6,444 nt of DNA from Dehalococcoidales bacterium (GTDB lineage: Bacteria > Chloroflexota > Dehalococcoidia > Dehalococcoidales > UBA5760), in the NCBI GenBank assembly GCA_028710655.1, contig JAQTTS010000119.1, positions 1 to 6,444 of the forward strand, written 5' to 3'. The position numbers and the translations under genes were made by a program. The notes below the pieces were generated by a model that searched no databases, was not told the origin of the DNA, and saw only the letters and a program-made list of their open reading frames with translations. Below are positions 1 to 5,070 of this stretch, in pieces; positions within the stretch are counted from its first letter, which is position 1; each line of letters begins with the position of its first letter.

Positions 1-228
1 GTCCTTAACCGGGTGGCCACCAATCCGGTCATCCGGGAAGACCGGGAGACCAGAGACTTCATTGCCCAAGAGAATTTTCAGCACCTGACGCTTAGCGAAG
101 CCATGGCCCGTGATCGTATCGGCTTCCGTAAGGCGGCCCGCGACGGGCTTTCAGTGGTGGAATGGGGCCAGGACAGCAAGGCAGTCAACGAGATGAACCT
201 CTTATTCAAGGAGATTTACGGTGACTAA
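1..228 (+). CDS. ParA-type partition ATPase, C-terminal fragment (5' end outside window)
   Basis: The reading frame is open from the first base (VLNR precedes the GTG at 13), so the true start lies upstream and only about 75 C-terminal residues are present. The segment around SEAMARDRIGFRKAARDGLS followed by VVEW and then KAVNEMNLLFKEIYG resembles the end of ParA/Soj-like Walker ATPases. There, the last part of the fold carries a conserved 'R..F..A...G.SV.E' stretch before a final helix containing 'KA..E...L..EI'. ParA proteins bind DNA non-specifically in an ATP-dependent way and move or position plasmid or chromosome centromeres with a DNA-binding partner. No Walker motif can be checked because the N-terminus is missing. 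The stop codon overlaps the next gene by 8 nt, which supports a two-gene partition operon. The family call rests on the C-terminal pattern and the neighbour. A GTG start at 13 would give an implausibly short protein. Confidence 0.62.
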   Translation, partial: VLNRVATNPVIREDRETRDFIAQENFQHLTLSEAMARDRIGFRKAARDGLSVVEWGQDSKAVNEMNLLFKEIYGD

Positions 229-529
229 GAAGACAAGCAGTCCCCTGCGCGGCGTGCCAGGGACCACCAACAAAGATGCAGCCCTGGATGCCTTTGCCGC
301 CGGGGCCGGGCAGAAAACAGCCACGGCCAACGAAATCGTGTACCCCTGGGAGAATCCTTACGTGCGAGCGGATGTCATGAAACAGGTGCTCCTCAAGATG
401 CCGGAGCCCCTTTATCTGAAGCTCAAGCACATCACCAACTACTCCCCCTACAACATGACCTCTTTCATCCTCGAAAAGATCGCCCCGGAGATTGAAAAGG
501 AGATCGCCAGGATGACCGGAAAGGGGTAA
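221..529 (+). CDS. Small ParA partner, ribbon-helix-helix-like centromere-binding protein
   Basis: This 102-aa protein starts at GTG 221, eight bases inside the end of the ParA-like gene. An AAGGAG Shine-Dalgarno at 208-213 stands 7 nt upstream and supports this start. Residues 1-50 are low in predicted structure (TKKTSS, then Gly/Ala-rich), as in the flexible N-terminal arms of small ParB-type proteins that stimulate ParA. Residues 55-61 (QVLLKMP) look like a beta strand. They are followed by helix PLYLKLKHIT (63-72), a turn SPYNMT (75-80) and a long helix 80-98, which matches a ribbon-helix-helix layout. Known proteins of this kind bind centromere repeats and repress their own operon. No clear centromere iterons are seen inside the window, so the site may lie upstream. 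The role is inferred from the pairing with ParA; the fold call is pattern-based. Confidence 0.55.
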   Translation: MTKKTSSPLRGVPGTTNKDAALDAFAAGAGQKTATANEIVYPWENPYVRADVMKQVLLKMPEPLYLKLKHITNYSPYNMTSFILEKIAPEIEKEIARMTGKG

Positions 530-573
530 CGACCGAAGACAACGGACCATGATGCTGCCGTGACTTGATATTG

Positions 574-612
574 ATACACGAAACCCATAAAACAAACATG
601 TGTTTCGTGTAT
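574..612. repeat. Inverted repeat, 15-nt arms with one mismatch (operator or terminator candidate)
   Basis: Arms 574-588 and 598-612 pair at 14 of 15 positions around a 9-nt A-rich loop. The outer 11 positions (ATACACGAAAC against GTTTCGTGTAT) are perfect. The repeat lies between the partition genes and abiEi. The core ACACGAA appears again across the abiEi start codon region (712-718). AbiEi antitoxins are known to bind inverted repeats in their own promoter, so an operator is the most attractive reading. It could also be a terminator for the partition operon, although no clean T-tract follows. The repeat itself is certain and its role is inferred. Confidence 0.6.
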
Positions 613-638
613 TATCTTCAAATATCTGTTATTTTAGC

Positions 639-667
639 TTGATAGTTTTACAAGTATCACATAAACT
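639..667 (+). promoter_or_regulatory. Sigma70-like promoter for abiEi-abiEii
   Basis: A -35 TTGATA at 639-644 (5/6 to consensus) is followed after exactly 17 bp by a -10 TAAACT at 662-667 (4/6). It lies in the most AT-rich part of the window, 40 bp before abiEi, and would give a short leader of about 30 nt. The octamer ACTTGATA (563-570) and its complement TATCAAGT (690-697) flank this region, and CTTGATA recurs over the -35 itself, so regulator binding here is plausible. Confidence 0.5.
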
Positions 668-706
668 GACTATGGGTTACATTAACAATTATCAAGTTGG
701 TTTGTC

Positions 707-1513
707 ATGAAACACGAAGCGTTTTTTCGCAAACATCCGGTGTTCACCTCCGAAGAGCTGGACAGGCATCTCTCTGTCTTGGGCAAATCAGGCCCCAGAA
801 CCAGAGAGTCCCTGTTGGAATATCACAGGAAAACAGAACACGTCATTCTCATACGGCGTGGATTGTATGCCGTCATTCCGCCGGGAGCCGATCCTGATTC
901 ATACCCGGTCGATCCCTTTCTGGTGGCAGCAAAACTGACCAAGGATGCTGTTTTGTCACACCATACAGCCTTGGAAATTCACGGTCGCGCTTACTCCATG
1001 CGAGAACATCTTACCTATTCAGCCTCTCGCCCTGTTTCCCCGCTTACCTTCCGTGCCCGTGACTTCCGGGGCGTAAAGTTTCCGCAGGCACTCTGCCGTG
1101 CGGGGAAAGAAAGTTTTGGTGTTATCACCGTTGACCGCTCCGGCATGGAAGTTCCCGTTACCTGTCTGGAGCGGACGTTGGTGGATGTCCTGGACCGGTC
1201 TGACCTGTCGGGAAGCTGGGAGGAAATATGGCGTTCGCTGGAGTCGGTCGAGTTCTTCGATCTCGACAAGGTAGTGGAATACGCGCTCCTGCTCGCCAAT
1301 GCGACAACAGCAGCAAAGGTTGGTTTCTTTCTGGGACAACATCGTGAACCCCTGATGGTTGAGGAAACCCATCTCAAACCCCTCTACGATCACCGGCCCC
1401 GGCAACCGCATTATCTGGATAGTTCTAATCGGAAGTCCGGCAGATTGGTTGCGGATTGGAACCTGGTACTGCCGGTAGAATTATTCGAACGGACATGGGG
1501 GGAAGTTCTGTGA
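707..1513 (+). CDS. abiEi: AbiEi-type antitoxin / transcriptional autorepressor
   Basis: This 268-aa protein has the length and order of AbiEi-family antitoxins. The N-terminal winged helix-turn-helix covers about residues 1-60, with FTSEELDRHL as part of the HTH and RRGLYAVIP (50-58) as the wing. A conserved SHHTALEIHG stretch follows at 84-93, then the family-typical CLERTLVDVLDR (153-164) in the C-terminal antitoxin domain. In characterised AbiE systems this protein represses its own operon through the N-terminal domain and neutralises AbiEii through the C-terminal part without a stable protein complex (type IV toxin-antitoxin). ATG 707 is the only likely start: a TAA at 683-685 closes the frame upstream and no other start codon lies between. 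No good Shine-Dalgarno is visible before it, so translation may be weak or the leader short. The gene ends in a GTGA overlap with the toxin gene. The family call is strong; phage defence or plasmid maintenance as its role here is inferred. Confidence 0.87.
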   Translation: MKHEAFFRKHPVFTSEELDRHLSVLGKSGPRTRESLLEYHRKTEHVILIRRGLYAVIPPGADPDSYPVDPFLVAAKLTKDAVLSHHTALEIHGRAYSMREHLTYSASRPVSPLTFRARDFRGVKFPQALCRAGKESFGVITVDRSGMEVPVTCLERTLVDVLDRSDLSGSWEEIWRSLESVEFFDLDKVVEYALLLANATTAAKVGFFLGQHREPLMVEETHLKPLYDHRPRQPHYLDSSNRKSGRLVADWNLVLPVELFERTWGEVL

Positions 1514-2478
1514 AAATATCCCAAGAAAAGCTGACCGCCGAAGCGGAAGCGACAGGCTTCAGGCCGGACGTACTCGAAAAGGTGGCCCACCTGCTGGGAC
1601 TTCTTGAAGCCCTCGGCAGCCATCCTTTCTTGAAAGGCAAGCTGGCCCTCAAAGGAGGAACAGCCCTAAACCTCTTCGTTTTTGACGTTCCCCGGCTTTC
1701 GGTTGACATTGATCTGAACTATGTGGGTGCCGAGGACCGAGAAGCCATGCTTGCCGAACGCCCCAAGATCGAGCAGGCTGCCCAAGCTGTCTTTGCCCGA
1801 GAAGGGTTCACTGTCAGGCGCATGCCGGATGAACACGCCGGTGGCAAGTGGTCGTTACGTTACCAAAGCGCTGCAGGCCTTGGCGGCAATCTTGAAGTGG
1901 ACCTCAACTTCATGTTCCGGGTACCGTTGTGGCCGGTCACGATGTCCGATTCTCATCCAGTCGGTACCTGGCGGGCTACCGGGATACCGGTCATTGACAT
2001 TCACGAGCTGTCGGCAGGGAAACTAGCGGCATTGCTGGCACGCAGGCAAGCGAGAGACCTGTTCGACAGCCATGGAATCCTGCAGATGGGTAATCTCGAC
2101 TATGAACGACTACGCATAGCCTTTGTCGTTTATGGCGCCATGAACCGCAAGGACTGGCGAACGGTTTCTAGGGATGATGTGGATTTCGACATGGCGGAAT
2201 TGGGCCGGCAGTTAATCCCGACTCTGCGCGTTAATCCATATACGGGGCAAGAGACTTCCACCGAATATGGTATCCGCCTTGTGGAAGAATGCCGACAGGG
2301 GTTATCGGTGGTATTGCCCTTCACGGAGGCTGAAAGAGAATTTCTTGACCTGCTGCTCGACCGTGGGAAGATTGACTCGACGATATTGACCGCCGATCCA
2401 ACACTCCAGGCGCATATCCAAAAGCAACCGCTTCTTGAATGGAAGGCTATCAACGTTCGAAAGCATAAGGGCCTGTGA
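1510..2478 (+). CDS. abiEii: AbiEii-type nucleotidyltransferase toxin
   Basis: I chose GTG 1510, which overlaps the abiEi stop as GTGA and has a G-rich Shine-Dalgarno (GGGGGGA, 1497-1503) 6 nt upstream; this gives 322 aa. Upstream in-frame ATGs at 1456 and 1495 would only add residues encoded inside abiEi. KGGTALNLF (48-56) followed by RLSVDIDLNY (62-71) supplies the nucleotidyltransferase signature with the DxD pair D66/D68. EVDLNF (129-134) gives the likely third acidic position. HELSAGKLAALLARRQARD (165-183) plus FD (185-186) matches the conserved K...R.RD..D block of the family. Members transfer nucleotides to RNA targets: the related MenT toxins modify tRNA acceptor ends, and AbiEii binds GTP and stops growth. 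All visible catalytic positions are intact, so the toxin is probably active. Context predicts translational coupling and dependence on AbiEi. The exact substrate cannot be read from the sequence. Confidence 0.9.
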   Translation: MKISQEKLTAEAEATGFRPDVLEKVAHLLGLLEALGSHPFLKGKLALKGGTALNLFVFDVPRLSVDIDLNYVGAEDREAMLAERPKIEQAAQAVFAREGFTVRRMPDEHAGGKWSLRYQSAAGLGGNLEVDLNFMFRVPLWPVTMSDSHPVGTWRATGIPVIDIHELSAGKLAALLARRQARDLFDSHGILQMGNLDYERLRIAFVVYGAMNRKDWRTVSRDDVDFDMAELGRQLIPTLRVNPYTGQETSTEYGIRLVEECRQGLSVVLPFTEAEREFLDLLLDRGKIDSTILTADPTLQAHIQKQPLLEWKAINVRKHKGL

Positions 2479-2594
2479 TGATGGGACGAATGCCACCGCT
2501 TATCTCGAAAGAAACGAAGAAAGACAGAACCCGGTCGCATGACCGGAAGAAAGAAGAAACAGCGTGTATGAAGAAACCAAGAAACAGCCTATAA
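2478..2594 (+). CDS. Possible 38-aa basic small ORF downstream of abiEii (doubtful)
   Basis: An ATG overlaps the abiEii stop (TGATG) and has AAGGG at 2467-2471 six nt upstream. It opens a 38-codon frame ending in TAA at 2592-2594. The peptide begins MMGRMPPLIS and is then very rich in Lys, Arg and Glu, reflecting the purine-rich DNA. It matches no family I know. The coupling geometry is the only positive argument; the composition could arise by chance from the GAAGAAA-type sequence, and a hairpin lies inside it. More likely non-coding than coding. Confidence 0.15.
   Translation: MMGRMPPLISKETKKDRTRSHDRKKEETACMKKPRNSL
2531..2546. repeat. Short perfect hairpin CCGGTC-GCAT-GACCGG
   Basis: A 6-bp GC-rich stem closes on a 4-nt loop, 53 nt after the abiEii stop. 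On the + strand it is followed by a purine run (AAGAAAGAAG) rather than T residues, so it is not a standard intrinsic terminator for abiE. It might stabilise the 3' end of the abiE mRNA or act in reverse. The structure is clear but its role is unknown. Confidence 0.4.
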
Positions 2595-2628
2595 GTCAGT
2601 TATAATCGGTCAAAGTAGCACAAACAGC

Positions 2629-2657
2629 TTGACGGATGCCTGTCATCTTTCTATTAA
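2629..2657 (+). promoter_or_regulatory. Sigma70-like promoter for the HTH/unknown/PAPS-reductase-like operon
   Basis: A -35 TTGACG at 2629-2634 (5/6 to consensus) and a -10 TATTAA at 2652-2657 (4/6) are separated by 17 bp. Transcription would start near 2664 and leave a leader of about 65 nt that contains the near-palindrome at 2700-2719 and the Shine-Dalgarno. The spacing and position fit better than the isolated TATAAT at 2601-2606, which has no usable -35. This suggests the operon is expressed independently of abiE. Confidence 0.55.
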
Positions 2658-2699
2658 AAAAGAACGACCGACATATCAAATGTAAGAAGAACATCAAGG

Positions 2700-2719
2700 C
2701 CAATTGCCTAGGTAATTGG
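2700..2719. promoter_or_regulatory. 20-bp near-palindrome beside the RBS (operator or leader hairpin candidate)
   Basis: The sequence CCAATTGCCTAGGTAATTGG is self-complementary at 9 of 10 pairs. The odd pair (2706 G, 2713 T) would still wobble-pair in RNA. It sits downstream of the predicted promoter and overlaps the first two bases of the Shine-Dalgarno GGAGGAG (2718-2724). It could be an operator for the HTH protein encoded next, or a leader element that limits ribosome access. The dyad is a direct observation; regulation is inferred. Confidence 0.5.
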
Positions 2720-2724
2720 AGGAG
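2718..2724 (+). promoter_or_regulatory. Strong Shine-Dalgarno GGAGGAG for the HTH gene
   Basis: GGAGGAG lies 5 nt before ATG 2730 and is the strongest ribosome binding site in the window. It fixes the start of the 66-aa gene and argues against a frame opening at TTG 2716. Its first two bases belong to the palindrome arm. Confidence 0.7.
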
Positions 2725-2729
2725 CAAGC

Positions 2730-2930
2730 ATGGAAGACCGATGGCTTTCCGTGGATGAAATCGCCATTCATCTCGGTATCAAAAGAGACACCGTTTACCG
2801 CTGGATCGACAAGCGTGCGATGCCAGCCCATCGCATGGGCCGTCTTTGGAAGTTCAAGAAAGATCATGTCGATGCCTGGGTTGAGGATGGTGGCGCGGCA
2901 GACTTCAACAAGAAGAGTTCGGACGAATGA
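2730..2930 (+). CDS. Small excisionase/MerR-like HTH DNA-binding protein
   Basis: This 66-aa protein is almost entirely one domain of the HTH_17 (excisionase-type, MerR-like) family. WLSVDEIAIHLGI (5-17) forms the first helices, RDTVYRWIDK (19-28) the recognition helix, and AHRMGRLWKFKKDHVDAWV (33-51) the wing and closing helix. A short charged tail follows. In phage and islands such proteins act as recombination directionality factors. They also commonly stand first in R-M or defence operons as likely regulators. No integrase is in the window, and the gene shares a 4-nt ATGA overlap with the 713-aa gene, so a regulator or subunit of this operon is the better reading here. A strong Shine-Dalgarno sets the start, and a TAG at 2709-2711 closes the frame upstream. 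Fold confidence is high; the specific role is unknown. Confidence 0.85.
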   Translation: MEDRWLSVDEIAIHLGIKRDTVYRWIDKRAMPAHRMGRLWKFKKDHVDAWVEDGGAADFNKKSSDE

Positions 2931-5068
2931 AGATCATCGACAAGATCTATTCTTTGCTGGGCGACGATCTGAAGGCTTCCATCCACCCCAAGGCCAAATT
3001 GAAAGGGGTGGAATCGGCTATTGAATTTGAACATACATCAAATAGCGCCACTGACCCTGAAGATGTAATCGCTTGGCTGGTTACGCAGCCGAACGCCAAT
3101 GGCACTTTATATTTGGAAAATGTGGTGCGGCAGTATATGGGCGCGCTCCGTGCCGCACCCGCGAAACTGCAACTCCCTGTCGTATTTGATGTCAGGAGCG
3201 TTTTCACTTGTCATACACCTGATGAACTGAATGCCTATTGGGACATTTTCAGAGCTGCGCCAAACTATAAGCAAGTGAACAGCAGCACTTCAGGTATGTT
3301 CTCTGCTGGTATGGGCTGCTACATGAGATATCTGCAACATCTATCTGATGAACTCAACGTGGAAAAACCAGATGTTGTCCAGTTGATTGAACGGCACAAT
3401 TTGGAGCATGTAGACAAGCGGGATTCAGGCGGCGCATTATGGGTGATTGGCGGCAGAGAACTCTCGCCTACAATGCTGAAACTCCGGGACTCTGGTTTTC
3501 CTTTTACTTTCAAGGTTGGCGGTGGGCGAAGCAGCGATTACAGAGATGCTTGGTGGTATAAATCTGCAGAAACGGTAAGCGGGCAAAAGTCCGAAGAGTC
3601 GGAAGAAGTCCAGCCCGTCTATACAGAGCCAAAAGGTATCACGAATTCGGCACAGCGCGCTGACTTCACTCGCCCAGAACTCTGCGCCTTCATTGAAAAG
3701 CTGACTTATGTTCTTTCGGCACATTTCGCCAATGGATACAGGCTGAACTCCCCTATTGAGTTGGCGCGTTTTAGGTCTTTTGCCGCAGAGGATTTTGGTG
3801 AGGGAATCGTGCTGCCTCACGAGGAACTGAAAAGGTACATTTCGGCTTGCGGAACTACCTATGACGGTAAGGTATATGCTGTGTCGGCAGAGACTAAAGA
3901 GCGAATAAAAGAATTGGTAGATGAATACTTCTCCGACGGCGCGCAAGTTATATTCTTTGCCGAGTTCTACGCCAAGAACGAGAACTGGCTGTTCGAAGCA
4001 AGCGTGGTCTCCGAGGATATGCTCATTGACATTCTCCGTAGGCTGTTCCCGAAGCTGTCGTTCACGCAGACCTATTTCGGCTACACGGACGCTTCCGTCT
4101 TTGCCGCTCTGGAGGGCGAAATCCTACGCGTGTGTGGTGACGATGTGCTGCTGACCTACGGCCAACTTGCCGAGAGGTTGCAGTACATACCCCTTGAAAG
4201 GATTAAGTCCGCCCTCAGTCAGAACGGCGACTTCATTTGGAGCAGCGTGGAGACCTTCTCACACGTCAGCCGAATTGAAATCACCGATGAGGAGCGGCAA
4301 GTAATCCATGAAGCCGCCGTGCGGGAATGCAACGCTCGCGGCTATGCCTCGATTACAGACTTGCCCTTCGGTGAAATTGAGGAACGCAACTACGAACTTT
4401 CCATCACGGCGGTTCATAATGCGGTTTACCGCATCTGCCTGTCGGACAAGTTCGATAAAAAAGGCAAAATTGTCGCGCGCAAAGGAGATGTGCCTGATGC
4501 GTTGACCATAATGAAGAAATACTGTCGAACCATCGACAAATGCTCGCTTGACGACCTGCTGACCTACGAGAAAGAACTAACGGGAGAAGTTCACCGCTGG
4601 ATACCGATGGAAGCGGGCAACACCGTTCTGGTTCGTATTGATAAAGACACATATGTGGCGGACAGATATGTTCACTTCAACGCCGACGTAATTGACGAAG
4701 CAATTGGGCTGTTTGTTAAGGGAGATTATCTTCCGCTTAAGTCTTTCACCACATTCGGGGCGTTCCCCGACTGCGGTCAGACGTGGAATTTGTTTCTGCT
4801 TGAAAGCTACTGCCGCCGCTTTAGTCGGAAGTTTCGGTTTGATACCCCATCGGTTAACTCGCGGAACGCCGGAGCAGTCATCCGCAAAAGCTGTGGCATG
4901 GACTACACGGAGATTATGACCGATGCCGTGGCGAATGCCGACATCCCCTTAAAGGACACCGCCGTGGGCAAGTTCCTGTATGAAAGCGGCTACACAGGCA
5001 GAAGCACAACCGCAAAAGTTAACGAAATTATAGATAAGGCGAAGGCCATACAAGAAAGGATGGATTGA
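2927..5068 (+). CDS. Unrecognised 713-aa operon protein with possible winged-helix segment
   Basis: The long open frame starts at ATG 2927, overlaps the HTH gene by ATGA and ends 2 nt before the next start, so it is clearly part of one operon. I do not recognise the family. Visible parts: an N-terminal globular region (about 1-213) with an aromatic, glycine-rich section from WVIGGREL (172-179) to WWYKS (209-213); a charged linker (about 214-238, SEESEE); then a second globular region. Residues about 405-450 (VLLTYGQLAERL, then LERIKSAL, then FIWSS) look like a winged-helix unit. No signal peptide, transmembrane segment, Walker A motif, PD-(D/E)xK motif or cysteine cluster is apparent, so it is probably cytosolic and perhaps a nucleic-acid-binding or scaffold partner of the PAPS-reductase-like protein. 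The only upstream ribosome signal is a weak purine stretch (AAGAAGAG), so translation probably depends on coupling to the HTH gene. That the gene is real is nearly certain; its function is unknown. Confidence 0.9.
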   Translation: MKIIDKIYSLLGDDLKASIHPKAKLKGVESAIEFEHTSNSATDPEDVIAWLVTQPNANGTLYLENVVRQYMGALRAAPAKLQLPVVFDVRSVFTCHTPDELNAYWDIFRAAPNYKQVNSSTSGMFSAGMGCYMRYLQHLSDELNVEKPDVVQLIERHNLEHVDKRDSGGALWVIGGRELSPTMLKLRDSGFPFTFKVGGGRSSDYRDAWWYKSAETVSGQKSEESEEVQPVYTEPKGITNSAQRADFTRPELCAFIEKLTYVLSAHFANGYRLNSPIELARFRSFAAEDFGEGIVLPHEELKRYISACGTTYDGKVYAVSAETKERIKELVDEYFSDGAQVIFFAEFYAKNENWLFEASVVSEDMLIDILRRLFPKLSFTQTYFGYTDASVFAALEGEILRVCGDDVLLTYGQLAERLQYIPLERIKSALSQNGDFIWSSVETFSHVSRIEITDEERQVIHEAAVRECNARGYASITDLPFGEIEERNYELSITAVHNAVYRICLSDKFDKKGKIVARKGDVPDALTIMKKYCRTIDKCSLDDLLTYEKELTGEVHRWIPMEAGNTVLVRIDKDTYVADRYVHFNADVIDEAIGLFVKGDYLPLKSFTTFGAFPDCGQTWNLFLLESYCRRFSRKFRFDTPSVNSRNAGAVIRKSCGMDYTEIMTDAVANADIPLKDTAVGKFLYESGYTGRSTTAKVNEIIDKAKAIQERMD

Positions 5069-5070
5069 AG

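Noticed and set aside
206..595. 129-codon frame on the - strand across the small partition gene
   Set aside because: It is antisense to a gene with a good Shine-Dalgarno and family-like protein pattern; its translation has no domain-like features.
697..897. 66-codon + frame overlapping the start of abiEi
   Set aside because: It is in another frame of a clearly recognisable AbiEi coding sequence and has no protein logic of its own.
1019..1709. Several 70-130 codon - strand frames under abiEi and abiEii
   Set aside because: They are shadows of two well supported genes, without ribosome sites or recognisable motifs.
2531..2546. Intrinsic terminator for abiE
   Set aside because: The stem is only 6 bp and is followed by purines, not a T-tract, on the + strand.
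2601..2606. Perfect TATAAT -10 box
   Set aside because: No acceptable -35 lies 16-18 bp upstream and there is no extended -10 TG; the TTGACG/TATTAA pair just downstream is better.
2730..2930. Phage excisionase (Xis) with a nearby attachment site
   Set aside because: The fold allows it, but no integrase or att-like direct repeat is visible and the gene is translationally coupled to the 713-aa gene.
2716..3024. 102-codon + frame opening at TTG 2716
   Set aside because: It competes with the HTH gene, which has the properly spaced Shine-Dalgarno and a clear HTH domain.
3437..3946. 169-codon - strand frame inside the 713-aa gene
   Set aside because: It is the longest antisense frame, but the + strand frame is continuous for 713 codons and fits the operon; the antisense peptide is Ser/Arg/Cys-rich with no domain pattern.
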